Source: Clostridia bacterium
Lineage (GTDB): Bacteria > Bacillota > Clostridia > TANB77 > CAG-508
Direction of reading: 5' to 3'
Length of the DNA stretch: 64,000 bases
Assembly (NCBI GenBank): GCA_017404545.1
Contig: JAFRCC010000018.1
Span: forward strand, 310,001 to 374,000
The notes beneath the pieces were generated by a model, which saw only the letters and a list, made by a program, of their open reading frames with translations, had not been told where the DNA came from and made no database searches. A program made the translations under genes and the position numbers. Each line of letters starts with the position of its first letter. Positions within the stretch are counted from its first letter, which is position 1. Below are positions 37,883 to 47,629 of this stretch, in pieces.

Positions 37883-38352
37883 TTAATAACAATCAAAATT
37901 CCATAACACTTTATCAAAATTCAAATTTTTTAAATCTTTAGAGTTTATAAAAATATTTACTTGTCCTCCATCTCCCCACATAAACTCGTCACAACTATCA
38001 ATTTGTAATAATAGAGTATTATATTCTTTTTGTTTCTCATTTTCTTTCATGATTTTGTTCATATCACTAGCAGATGGAAACCAGGACATCGTTTTATTAT
38101 CGTCTACAGAAGTAGCAAGTTTTACATCACTTTTAGAAGCGTTATAAATAACTGCACTTCTTGGATCTTCTTGGCAGAAATGTGGAAATCCCAATATGGA
38201 ACTCCCCCAAATTTACTATCAAATATTGATGTTTTTTCTTTTAGAAGTTTAATACTATAGCTATCCCTATAAGTTTCAAATTTATCTGCTATTACAGTTT
38301 CCAAATTATAAAATTCAAAAGTTACACCGTCATCTAAATTTATACAAAATTT
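37883..38352 (-). pseudogene. decayed YwqG-like (DUF1963) gene
   Basis: The 5' part encodes TSIFDSKFGGVPYW, the N-terminal DUF1963 motif. After a frame change near 38192 the sequence goes straight to GFPHFCQEDPR and then LLLQIDS, MWGDGGQVNIFI and the C-terminal F-D-K-V-L-W-N-F-D-C end typical of the same family. The normal region of roughly 100 residues between the two G-x-P motifs is missing, and there is no start codon after the upstream in-frame stop. So the gene has an internal deletion, a frameshift and a truncated 5' end. The stretch before residue 30 (YNLETVIADKFET) resembles AbiEii-type sequence, but weakly. Confidence 0.7.
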
Positions 38353-38364
38353 TTAGAAATACTG

Positions 38365-38413
38365 AAAAAAATCGTTGTAATGCAAGATATAAGTTAATTA
38401 CAACGATTTTTTG
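38365..38413. terminator. bidirectional hairpin terminator
   Basis: A perfect 17-bp stem (AAAAAAATCGTTGTAAT and its complement, 15-base loop) with flanking A and T runs sits between the DUF1963 remnant and the phosphoesterase gene. Confidence 0.85.
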
Positions 38414-38607
38414 TTTTATAATTTTCTCCGTTTCAGCTGAGTTTTACAAATTTTTATAATTAGAAAACTAATTCTACACACCATAAGTCGGTGCTACATC
38501 GTCCATTTTCGTGTTCTGTAATTTAATTGTACAATTTTTACTAAAACTTATCAACAAATTTCTATAATTTTTCATTTTCCTCCATTAATAACTCTGATGA
38601 TAAATAA

Positions 38608-39396
38608 CTATTGACCTAAAACATTCTTAACAGCTACATTCCACGCTTCTAATGACTCTTCCGCTAAATGATGTTCATTTCTTATTTTATCGTATTCAGC
38701 TATACACTTTTGAGGATAATCAATTCCTGTTCTCAATTCTTTTTCTAATAAATTTCCCCATTTAACTTCATCATTATATATTGCTGAATGCTTTAGATTT
38801 TCTATAGTTTCTTCAATATTATATTTTACAACATATTGTTCAATTTTTTCATAAGTATCTGTTATCTCTAGTATATCAAATTGAGCTCCTATATTTTCAT
38901 CTGTTGATATTCCAACAGATCCAGGATTAATGTATTTTACACCATCTCTTACAAAATTGCATTGTTTATGACTATGTCCAAAAATTTTATATTGACAATT
39001 ATCTATATTATCATATGTACATTTATGCGAAACAAATATTTTTTTATTATTATCCAAATCAATTTCTACAGTTTCAGGTAATGATTTTATCCATTTAATA
39101 TCTTCTTCTGTTAATGATTTGTATGTATATTCGATGTTTTTTCTCTGTCTTATGTTGTATTGCTTCCCATTTGCATAATCAATTATATTTTGTTCACGAT
39201 TTCCAGATATAATATAACTTTTAATCTTGTTTGAATAATGTTGTATCAATTGTATTACCTCATGACTTTCTGGAAAATCTGTAATATAATCTCCACACCA
39301 AATTATCGCATCTATATTCATCTGCTCTATTTCCTTGATACATTCTTTCAATGCTAGAGCATTTCCGTGTATATCGCTAAATATAACAAATTTCAT
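38608..39396 (-). CDS. metallophosphoesterase (YfcE/MJ0936-like)
   Basis: This 262-residue protein of the calcineurin-like superfamily has metal ligands FSDIHGN (residues 6-12), CGDYITDFP, SGNREQN, a VSHKCTYD strand and FGHSHKQ, followed by NPGSVGI. The C-terminal 80 residues are an extra helical region. Substrate unknown. AGGAG precedes the ATG, which overlaps the stop of the degraded gene upstream (ATGA). It is adjacent to the prophage and could be host or cargo. Confidence 0.85.
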   Translation of the reverse strand: MKFVIFSDIHGNALALKECIKEIEQMNIDAIIWCGDYITDFPESHEVIQLIQHYSNKIKSYIISGNREQNIIDYANGKQYNIRQRKNIEYTYKSLTEEDIKWIKSLPETVEIDLDNNKKIFVSHKCTYDNIDNCQYKIFGHSHKQCNFVRDGVKYINPGSVGISTDENIGAQFDILEITDTYEKIEQYVVKYNIEETIENLKHSAIYNDEVKWGNLLEKELRTGIDYPQKCIAEYDKIRNEHHLAEESLEAWNVAVKNVLGQ

Positions 39397-39782
39397 ATTT
39401 TATTTCTCCTTTCGCCTTTTCGATACATAATATAAACTGCTTCACCAATAGCACAACAAAATGTAAAAAAATTTGAACCTAATCCTCTTGTTGTTTTTAT
39501 GTCTAACTCCTTCACTTTTCCGTAATTTTTATATTCCATTGTCTCATATATCCAACAAAAAAACAAAGAATTTCTTTTTTTAACATTTCTAAATAGTAAA
39601 ACATATTTTTTATATTATAAAAAATTTCTAAAAGTTTCTCAAATTCCTCGTTAGACTCAAAATGTACCTTACAAATTTCATCGATTTTATTGTCTCTAAA
39701 CCTAAAAGACAATATTTCATTTGATATTTTTTCGTTTTTTATTCAAAAATTGTTCACACTCTTCAAAATTAGATTTTACAAA
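39393..39782 (-). pseudogene. degraded gene upstream of the phosphoesterase
   Basis: Three overlapping open stretches join into one plausible 129-residue protein if two homopolymer indels are corrected: an A6 run at about 39742-39747 and a T7 run (minus strand, 39557-39563). The last stretch ends in a TGA that overlaps the phosphoesterase ATG, which suggests that an intact coupled gene once existed. No family recognised. The T7 run is also a formally slippery -1 sequence (T TTT TTT), so a programmed shift cannot be excluded at that site. Confidence 0.4.
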
Positions 39783-39921
39783 TTAATTTTTATAATTTCT
39801 TGTTCTCTTTAGTCCATTCTTTAAATAATCACAATATAATTGCATTAATTATATCATATTTTGTATTATTTACAACCCATCTAATCAACGCAATTACAAG
39901 TGTTACAGGCGAAAACAAGCA

Positions 39922-39947
39922 TAAAAAAAGCCGATTGTTAAATCGAC
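39922..39947 (-). terminator. terminator in the prophage left junction
   Basis: On the minus strand GTCGATT/AATCGGC with a 4-base loop is followed by TTTTTTT. It is enclosed by a wider 9-bp inverted repeat TGTTACAGG ... CCTGTAACA (39901-39955). It would end transcripts arriving from the Spo0E-like/toxin-antitoxin genes. The surrounding 39783-40125 stretch has no supported gene. Confidence 0.65.
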
Positions 39948-40011
39948 CTGTAACATTATTTCGAGGAAAATATTTATAAAATTTGTGATTTTTCCGTATA
40001 AAACACGAAAT

Positions 40012-40052
40012 CGTCGAACCCTTACTGAAACTGAGTTTCAAAAAGTTCGACG
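40012..40052. repeat. nested inverted repeats
   Basis: An outer 8-bp inverted repeat CGTCGAAC ... GTTCGACG encloses an inner near-palindrome TGAAACTGAGTTTCA. A further stem GGCTCC ... GGAGCT follows at about 40064-40083 with a T-rich tail. The cluster lies between host-like and phage-associated genes. It may be a transcription stop or part of an attachment site. Confidence 0.5.
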
Positions 40053-40125
40053 AAAATTCGAATTGGCTCCTCTTGTTGGAGCTTTTATATTTTTTATAAC
40101 ATCGATGTAGCAATACTTTTGAAAC

Positions 40126-40308
40126 TTATATGCCAGAAATTTGGGTAATTTTTGGGTAATAGTGTTTTTGAACTGATATTCCCATCTTTTTATTTATTAG
40201 CTTGTCTAGTTTCTGGCTTTGCTTAAGTATTTTAGAATACTCTTTATCCTCTGTGATTAACTTTTCTAGCTTTACCCTGTTGCGAATAATTAACAAATCT
40301 ATACTCAT
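40126..40308 (-). CDS. Spo0E-like aspartyl-phosphate phosphatase
   Basis: This 60-residue helical-hairpin protein contains the family signature SQKLDKLI (consensus SxxLDxLI) with the paired upstream helix RNRVKLEKLI. Spo0E-type proteins dephosphorylate Spo0A-P and delay sporulation. AGAAGGTGAT precedes the ATG. It sits beside the prophage's distal end, next to the toxin-antitoxin pair, so it could be phage cargo that holds back sporulation. That is inference. Confidence 0.7.
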   Translation of the reverse strand: MSIDLLIIRNRVKLEKLITEDKEYSKILKQSQKLDKLINKKMGISVQKHYYPKITQISGI

Positions 40309-40387
40309 ATAATCACCTTCTTTATGTAATTATATCAAGTTTATGTTAATTTGTATGTCGAAACATGTCGAATATGTATATTTATAA

Positions 40388-40975
40388 TTACATTATATAT
40401 GAATCTGCTATTTTTGAAATACATTTCTTGTGTGTTGAATTAACAGAATATCTACCTTCTAAATCATATCTACCTATTTTATAGTTCACTCCGTCAATTC
40501 CTAGATGATACAAATCTATTAAATATAAATCAAATTCTTCCATATTCTTGTCGTAATAAACATATATCCTAACTCCATCTAATGTCTGGTCATCTTTTTT
40601 TGCTTTTATCTTAAATTTCATTAAACTTGGAACATTCTTTATATTTAAGTTTTCTCTAATTATTTCTTTTAAGCGTTCTTCCTTTGACCCATTTTGATTT
40701 TCATTATCCACTAATAGTAATTCTTCATCAAGAGCCTTTTTATTGATAATAATGTCGTCAAATATTTGTTTTAATTCGATATATATCTTCTTTTCATAGC
40801 TCTTAACGAAATTCGTAAAATGTACATCTGGTAGATTAATTGAATGAATTGCTCCATTCATATTGAAATCCTTGAATTTTATATTTTTTTTACTTATTAC
40901 TTTATTTCCTATTCTTTTATTAACTTTTATGCTTCCTGGTGTTAACAGATTATGCGGTTTTATTACAATATTCAC
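40388..40975 (-). CDS. putative toxin partner of the Panacea antitoxin
   Basis: This 195-residue soluble, basic alpha/beta protein is of a family I do not recognise by name. A C-terminal motif FDLYLIDLYHLGIDG stands out. The GTG start at 40975 overlaps the end of the Panacea-domain gene by 26 bp, with AAGGAT upstream. Its position right after a Panacea antitoxin in a two-gene operon with its own promoter suggests a toxin. The mechanism is unknown. Confidence 0.6.
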   Translation of the reverse strand: MNIVIKPHNLLTPGSIKVNKRIGNKVISKKNIKFKDFNMNGAIHSINLPDVHFTNFVKSYEKKIYIELKQIFDDIIINKKALDEELLLVDNENQNGSKEERLKEIIRENLNIKNVPSLMKFKIKAKKDDQTLDGVRIYVYYDKNMEEFDLYLIDLYHLGIDGVNYKIGRYDLEGRYSVNSTHKKCISKIADSYIM

Positions 40976-41480
40976 TAATTATCTCATCCTTAGGAATAAT
41001 ATTATTATGTTTTTCTTCATTTTGATTATAATACTTTTTCCAACATTCATCTTGATGTGACAAATCCACAAGTCCAAAATCACTAATGTCAAATAATTGT
41101 GGTAATAAGTAATCTATAAATTCTTTTTTTACTGGATCATCTTCTAAATATCCCTCAACCGGATTTTTATCAATCCATCCATTTTTTTCTCCATGAAAAA
41201 CAGATGGCACAACGGGTCCATATGTCCATGCCTCAATATCATCTTCAAATAAATACTCACTATAATCAGAATAATTGACTTCTACACTTTCTGAGTTATT
41301 TTTATTTTTTAGTATATATTGTCCCCAATAAGCAAATAAAAAATATAATGTTTTTTGCAATTTTATCGGTGATATTTCTCTTTTATCTATATTTTTTTCA
41401 TATTGTAAATATTTTTGTTTTACATACCAAGCTAACCTTACAGCCTCTGAACCTTTTCCTCCTATCAATTCAATATTCAT
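40950..41480 (-). CDS. Panacea-domain (DUF4065) antitoxin
   Basis: This protein of about 176 residues has the Panacea signature: KLQKTLYFLFAYWGQYI followed by LFEDDIEAWTYGPVVPSVF. Panacea domains act as versatile antitoxins for unrelated toxins (PanAT systems) and in SocA-like adaptors, often on phages. The ATG at 41480 is 8 bp after AGGGGG; an ATG twelve codons earlier precedes the box. It is transcribed from its own promoter and overlaps the next gene, consistent with a toxin-antitoxin operon. Confidence 0.85.
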   Translation of the reverse strand: MNIELIGGKGSEAVRLAWYVKQKYLQYEKNIDKREISPIKLQKTLYFLFAYWGQYILKNKNNSESVEVNYSDYSEYLFEDDIEAWTYGPVVPSVFHGEKNGWIDKNPVEGYLEDDPVKKEFIDYLLPQLFDISDFGLVDLSHQDECWKKYYNQNEEKHNNIIPKDEIISEYCNKTA

Positions 41481-41504
41481 CGTATTTTCCCCCTCATTCT
41501 TATC

Positions 41505-41535
41505 ATTATACAACACTATATTGATTTTGTATAGT
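41505..41535 (-). promoter_or_regulatory. promoter and operator-like inverted repeat of the Panacea operon
   Basis: On the minus strand, -10 TATAAT (41510-41505) and -35-like TATACA (41533-41528) are 17 bp apart. A perfect 6-bp inverted repeat ACTATA-N9-TATAGT (41515-41535) covers the spacer and the -35, where a bound repressor would block the polymerase. This suits antitoxin autoregulation. Confidence 0.6.
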
Positions 41536-41687
41536 TATGTCTACTATATAAATATTATATGATATAATAAGTTATTTACTTATTAATATCACTTTTTTTA
41601 TTAATATTCAATAAAAATTTTTTCAAGACAGCAAGTATTATGAGTATGACTCTTTTACTTGAGAATAAAAAGAAAAAATATAAATAA

Positions 41688-41718
41688 AAATTTAAGGAGA
41701 GCTATTTGCTCACTCTTA
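41688..41718 (-). terminator. terminator at the end of the prophage late operon
   Basis: On the minus strand an imperfect GC-containing stem (AAGAGTGAGC / GCTCTCCTT) is followed by AAATTTTTATTT, about 15 bp after the lysin stop. Confidence 0.6.
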
Positions 41719-41732
41719 CTTTGAATTAAAAT

Positions 41733-43085
41733 TTATATTTTTGAACAATATCTTAAACATATCCAACCTGATGCAGTCTTGCCCCATTCTCCTTTAACCT
41801 CTGTTACATTGCATACTACACCTTTTAAGTAACCATTATAATATGCACTACCACATAGCTTATTTTGGTATTTTGCATTTGTTGTTAATTGTTTATATGT
41901 TTTCGCACTATAATTTGTTCCTGGTCCAGTTCTAACGTGAATATTAGTTGCTACTTTATACTTGCCTATAGTGTATTTTTTTTGTATTGTTATTGCTCTT
42001 CTTCCTGGTTCTATTGAAGATAAATAAGATGTACTTACCCACTTGTTATCCCCTATTCTGGACCAGGCTCCTGATGTTTCATATACAGTTACTTTGCTTC
42101 CTTTAGGCAATGAGCCAACTATACTTCCATTAGGTTTGTTTCTTACATTCAAATTGTTTGATTTTGTATTTACATATCTTGTATATGTTTCTGTAGTTAC
42201 TTTATCATCTGTAGAGTTAGTTGTAATAGTTGTATCTGTGTTGTAACCATAACAGAAGAATTGTTTGTAATTGGCGTATTTTCTGAAATTATCTGTAGAA
42301 CAATACACAGTATTTCCACTTACTGTTACTTTGTTTCTTCTAGTAGTAGTTTCAAATTTTCCACTGTATAGATATGGATCATATATCTTTATTGTATCAC
42401 CATCTATACCATATAATACTATGTAATGTCCTCCTGATGTAAATAAACCATTTCCACAGCTCGCAATTATATAGTGATTATTTCTTAATAGATTAAGCAT
42501 TGTGTCAAAATTATCTGTTTCCTTATATTCTATATTGAATTGGTCTGCTACTGCCCTATATGCACTCCAATAAGTTCCAGAATTTGCACTTCTATATCCA
42601 TTTACAACGAATGTATCAGCAAGTTCTGTTACACTTACAATTCCAACTATACTATCTATTATCATCGCGGCACTTGCTACACCACAACCGCTTGAGCCGA
42701 TAGTCTGACTAGAATCTCCAATAGATGTATATGAATGATATTTCCATCTCGAATCTATTTGACTTATATATGTTAGTTGAGGTGTATTCCCTGTAGATAT
42801 GTTCCAACTTTTTGCATCACCATTATAAGCTATCTCGCCTTGTAACTCAAATGCCTCATTTTCAACCTCTTGTTTTTCCAGTTCTTCTTCATCTGTGATA
42901 GTCTGCACTGGAATTTCTATCGTAGACTGATTCTCTTCGGCAATCTCTTGTTTTATTTCCTCTTGTACGATTTCCTGCATATCTGCAATAGTGTTGTTTA
43001 TTTTGTTGTCTGGAACATAAACGTTACACAATACTCCTAATGAGGCTAACACACATAGTAAAATTATTAACATTCTCTTTTTCAT
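41733..43085 (-). CDS. phage lysin: signal peptide, C39-like peptidase, SH3 domains
   Basis: This protein of about 450 residues has an N-terminal signal/membrane segment (residues 1-22) and an acidic linker. A papain-like C39-type peptidase domain carries the catalytic Cys in SSGCGVASA and the His in GGHYIVLYGI with DPY. Two SH3-like repeats follow (NLNVRNKPNG ... and IHVRTGPG ...), giving a cell-wall-binding end. It follows the holin gene, the usual place for an endolysin. A Sec-type export signal suggests that holin may only activate it. The ATG at 43085 follows GAGGAAGTGA. Confidence 0.85.
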   Translation of the reverse strand: MKKRMLIILLCVLASLGVLCNVYVPDNKINNTIADMQEIVQEEIKQEIAEENQSTIEIPVQTITDEEELEKQEVENEAFELQGEIAYNGDAKSWNISTGNTPQLTYISQIDSRWKYHSYTSIGDSSQTIGSSGCGVASAAMIIDSIVGIVSVTELADTFVVNGYRSANSGTYWSAYRAVADQFNIEYKETDNFDTMLNLLRNNHYIIASCGNGLFTSGGHYIVLYGIDGDTIKIYDPYLYSGKFETTTRRNKVTVSGNTVYCSTDNFRKYANYKQFFCYGYNTDTTITTNSTDDKVTTETYTRYVNTKSNNLNVRNKPNGSIVGSLPKGSKVTVYETSGAWSRIGDNKWVSTSYLSSIEPGRRAITIQKKYTIGKYKVATNIHVRTGPGTNYSAKTYKQLTTNAKYQNKLCGSAYYNGYLKGVVCNVTEVKGEWGKTASGWICLRYCSKI

Positions 43086-43090
43086 AAAAA

Positions 43091-43381
43091 TCACTCCTTC
43101 CTCTTTATACAAGAAACCTCTTCTTGTATCTTGTCCACCTTTTTATCTATTACATTTATCTTGTTATCAACTTTTTCCGTTAAGTTATTTATTGTGTTTA
43201 TGTACCTTAACTCCCTGTCGTTGTTTTCTTTTTTTAATGATTCTTCTCTTTTAATACTTTCTTCTTTTGTTTCTTTTACCAATTTTTCATAATGCTTTAA
43301 CGTATAAAGTGCGAGTGCTAAAAAGCACGCGCACCATATTCCATATTTTAAAGCTATATCTATAAACTCCGTAAATCCCAT
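43091..43381 (-). CDS. BhlA/UviB-type holin-like protein
   Basis: This 96-residue protein has one N-terminal membrane helix (about residues 10-27), then a highly charged helical tail with the RELRYINTINNLT segment characteristic of BhlA-type holins. It is directly upstream of the lysin gene in the lysis cassette. Confidence 0.8.
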   Translation of the reverse strand: MGFTEFIDIALKYGIWCACFLALALYTLKHYEKLVKETKEESIKREESLKKENNDRELRYINTINNLTEKVDNKINVIDKKVDKIQEEVSCIKRKE

Positions 43382-43391
43382 TTTATCACCT

Positions 43392-46039
43392 CTAAATTAA
43401 AAATTCTAAATCATGTACTGCTCTTTCATACATTGCCAGATTTCCATTAGCATTAAAATGCGTACCATCGGTTGAAAAGCTTTGATTAAATGTACTACCA
43501 TCATTGTTAATAGAAGTTGCAATATCCATACGAATTGTGTCCCAACCTTGTTCAAGGATAAAATTACGCATCGCAATTATATATTCATTACTATTATTAT
43601 GTAGAGGCGGACATACAATAATAGGTTTGGCACCAGAATCAATAATCATATTGTAAATACTAAGAATACCTGTTTTCCAATTGTTAAATTGTTCTTCATT
43701 ACCAGATTGATTTGTACCTATCATAACAATAATGTAGTTAAACCTGTAACCAATCATAAAAAGGTTTTGTATGCATTTTATAACGTCACCTGTCTTTCCC
43801 CATCCAACACCGGAAACGACAGTGCTCCCTTTAAAAAATATATCCCTTAGTTTTGAAGCCCATCTGACAGAAATATCACTTGTTCCCATAGATAAGCCCT
43901 CTGTTATACTGTCGCCTAAAACTAAAGAATCACAATAATTATATAGTGCACAATAAAAATCGAATTGCATTAAGTTAAGCTTACCAATAGTAGTACAAAA
44001 TGCCACAGAGCCATGAAAACGTCTGAATTGTTTTGTTTGCTCATATATAATATTACGCTTTAAATCAATTAACTTAAAAGTTATGTTCAAGCCAGATCTT
44101 ATAAGCTCTATATTATAGTAATCATCAACATTCCAGTTAAAATTAATATCCTCTGAATATTTTGGATTTTCTGGCAAAGTTGAAGACGAAATTGCACTTT
44201 CGTACCAGAAAACTTTATTAGCCGCAGTATCTATAAGTATAGATGCTGTTTCCCATTCTCCATCTACAGACGAAAAACCAAAGATTGTATTCAAATCTTT
44301 TAGTCGAATTTTTGAACAAATTTTGAACTCATCCACAGCTAAATAAGATTTGTGATACAAACGCCCATAGTTATTAAACTCAACATTATCATCAATAGTA
44401 GGACTAATATTATTGTGTCTAACATTACAATCTTTCACAAGTGTTTTTAAGTCGAAAACTTTCATAACATTATCACATGGTTTATTTGATATATTCCTAT
44501 TTATACTCCTTATATCAAATTTTTCTATATTTTTTTCAATATTCTCAACTTTTAAAGGCTCAACTACAATCTGAAAACTTGTGTATTTTGTTGCATAGTA
44601 CGAACAAGCAACAACATCATTTACATTTAGATTATCATAGTCACTTTTTGAACTAATATTCTGTACACAATACACCTCATTCTGTGGTAAACTGCTATCA
44701 TTACACCCGGCCCCATTGCGAAGGTAAACTCCATATATCTATATTGTTGTTATCATCAAAGCCACAACAAGCTATATATCCACCGAAACGGCAAAAGACG
44801 GTTGATAAATACTTCGTTTGGCTCTAAAGTGAATTTATCAATTATTTTAGCTTTACAACCTATAGAATCCAATACGAAGCAATATATCTTTTTTGTCGGA
44901 GCAGTTCTAAAAAGTCTTTTTAAATAGCATGGTGGTAGTTTTCTATTTATTGCCGGAAAAACACAAGTTTGATTTGAGTAGGAATCAAATGGATATGTAA
45001 GTTGTTGTGAAGATTCACCATATAGTTTTTTTAAAGTTTCATCATCGAATTTATTGAAATTTACGCTTTTATCTTTTATCTCGTATTCATTTATTTTTCT
45101 ATTAACATATTCTTGTGAAGCTAAATATGCAATTTTTTCGCTTTCATCAAAAGTAGTCGTACTATCTGGATTAAGATACCAATCTGTCACAAGAATATCA
45201 TCTAAATAAAATTCAATATCGTAAATATATAGTTCAAAATCACCAGAATAATTATCTGTACCATTAGAAAGATTTATTTTTGCATACTTTGCCGAATCAG
45301 ATATATCAATATCTTTAGACATTGATATATCAATTATTTTGTTATTAATAATGTTAATTGTTTCATCAAAATTAATACTACGATAAGAACCATAGATTGT
45401 TGATAAAGATAGACTAAAAGTATTTTTTAGTTCTTTACCTATGTTTTTTATTTTAAATTTTACTTTTATATTAGATATATTACTCAATATCCACGGGTTA
45501 TCAAAAATCACAGAAAGTGTTGGCTTCGTTCCTGTTTTGATAATATGATATACATTACCAATAAGTTTTTGATTTAGTTTTTTTTGCGTAATACTTTCGT
45601 CTTCGATTTCCGTTGCCTGATAAACACCTAAATCCATCGCACTACTTCCATTTTTTGTCCAACTGTAGACATGCCCATCTGCAGTTACTACATATACCCC
45701 TGTATCCGGATTTGCACTTACTAATGCTGCAGTTGTTGCATATACCCCTTTTGGACTTCCACTCGCTAAACTATTTATCTGATTCTGCAGATTATTATCT
45801 GCATTTGTTCTATTATTCTTTTCTGTTTGTATTGCATTATTTACATTACCATTTTCTGCATCTAACCTTGCATTTAAATTACTATATGTTTTTCTTGCTT
45901 GTACTACTTCCATATCTGTATGGCCATTTGCTATTGCATCATCGTAACATTGTTGTATTCCTTTAGCAATGCTATCTCGCACATCTTTACCATATATAGC
46001 ATGTTTAATTTTATCTATAAAATTCGCTATATTTCCCAT
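43392..46039 (-). CDS. baseplate/receptor-binding protein with SGNH hydrolase domain, read through two +1 shifts at CGG
   Basis: The N-terminal 160 residues (IANFIDKIKHAIYGKDVRDS, YSNLNARLDAENG) match phage upper-baseplate proteins. A jelly-roll-like middle follows, and a C-terminal SGNH/GDSL hydrolase has VLGDSITEG, MIGTNQ and the catalytic pair in TDGTHFN. The first open frame ends at 44756 and the second only opens near 44675. Skipping the C of CGG at 44785 (after TTT) gives LLPF-GGYIACCGFDDNN. Skipping the C of CGG at 44709 (after GGC) gives QWG-GCNDSSLPQ and joins the SGNH frame. The corrected product is about 881 residues. The SGNH domain likely deacetylates surface glycans. Confidence 0.8.
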
Positions 46040-47629
46040 TAATTATTACCTCCTCCATTTTGATTTTCTAAAGCTTCGACTCTATCCACTAGATCATCGA
46101 AGTCTTCTTTTTTTACATAATCATCTAGAGCAACTATAGTTGCATATGTATTACCCGCTTCTACTTTGGTTAAATAAGCACTTAAATCTATCGTTTCGCT
46201 CAATTTGTCCCAACCAGTATCAGTCCAAACATAATTTGCTCCAGTTGTTAAAACATTGTACACATCTCCGAATTTCCTTAACAGATATTTGATCCAATGC
46301 TGCATAATTTGCTACATTTCCTTTAATTGTATAAACTCTTCCAATTTTCTGTAATACTTCTGTTCTGAAACTTGTAAAATCTGAATTTTTTGCGTACTCT
46401 GTTGGAATTTCGACTATTACTGTATTTATGCTTCTTACATCCTCTTTGACTGCAGAAACATCTTGTTCTAATGTTTCAACTTTAACAATACTCTGTGATA
46501 TTACATTCATTTGATTTTGATTCTTTATCTGCTTTTCTGTGAAGCTCTTATATGTCTGTCCTAACGTTATTCTGCTTGATTTAATATCATCTAAATTTAG
46601 CTCTAGCTTTGTTAATAACATATACCTATCCCATTTATGAGGTATAGAAACTACTCTTGTTAATCTTCCAACTCTTAAAGCTTCTATATTTACATCAAGC
46701 TCATGTAAATCTGCTGCATTAATATTTATTGTTGTTGATAACTGAATACTATCTTCTAAATCTTTTCTGCCTTTAGACAGCAAATTAGAAGGAACCGTGA
46801 CATCATCATGCTTCACGATTCCTTCTATTCTTCCAAATATATTAACTGCTGTAGTATCTTCTATGTAATCCTTTCCATCATTAACAGATGCAATTGTTAC
46901 ATAGTTATCCTCTTCTTTCTTGCCAAGTGGGATAATTACCGTCTTGATATTTTCTGCAGAAATGCATTTTGTAAAATCTAGCATATTTCTTCCAAATACT
47001 ATAGGTTGTGTATTGTATTCCGTATAGTCTGCTAAATAATCAATATAAACCTTTTTAACAAGATTTCCATTACCATCATCCTCTTCAACTTCCTCAGTTT
47101 CAAAATGACCGCCTAGCAACTCAATTAACTTGTTATCCATTTCTTCTTTTGTTGTAGGATAATTCTCGTTTGCTCTAGTTATATAATTATTAGGATCTGT
47201 CACAGTACAATTTCTAACATAGAACTTCTTACTATCATCAACTCTTGCATTATGCTCATTCACATATTTCTGGAATAAACCTAATACAGAGCCATTATAA
47301 TTATATTTTCGCACTATTGTGTCATTGAAGAATGATAGTTCTCCTTCAATTTCAATTTGTCCTCTGGAATAAAAATCTTCATCCCTGGTATTGGCTGCAC
47401 CTCGAAAAATTTGAGTGTATATTTTTTGATTACCTACAATATCAACTTGAAATACTCTAAATATACTTTTCTTCAGATTTATTAAATCAAAACATGGATT
47501 CGTTTTTGGTATTCTGAAGCTTAAAGTTCCATTTTTTCCAGTCTCTAATGTTAATCGAGGAGATGTTACAATTCTATCCTGCGACCTTACATCATATATA
47601 ACGTTGTCATCACATGTTATTTGGTACAT
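46039..47629 (-). CDS. phage tail endopeptidase/baseplate protein with +1 shift at CGG
   Basis: The first 450 residues form a phage minor structural (prophage tail endopeptidase-type) protein, beginning MYQITCDDNVIYDV. The last part is a tail-associated linker domain of the form GDVYNVLTTGANYVWTDTGWDKL followed by SAYLTK repeats. The zero frame leaves this domain at ATT CGG (46268-46270) and ends at 46220. Skipping the C gives EI-GDVYNV, the expected sequence, and continues to 46039, where the TAA overlaps the ATG of the next gene. Corrected length about 529 residues. Confidence 0.82.

Noticed and set aside
39829..40113. Open frame of 94 codons on the minus strand
   Set aside because: It runs through a terminator and nested inverted repeats, has no ribosome binding site and has an implausible composition.
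44675..44756. Separate start (GTG 44675) for the SGNH protein
   Set aside because: No ribosome binding site is present, and the frame upstream of the GTG already encodes plausible phage sequence that joins the preceding gene through the CGG shift.
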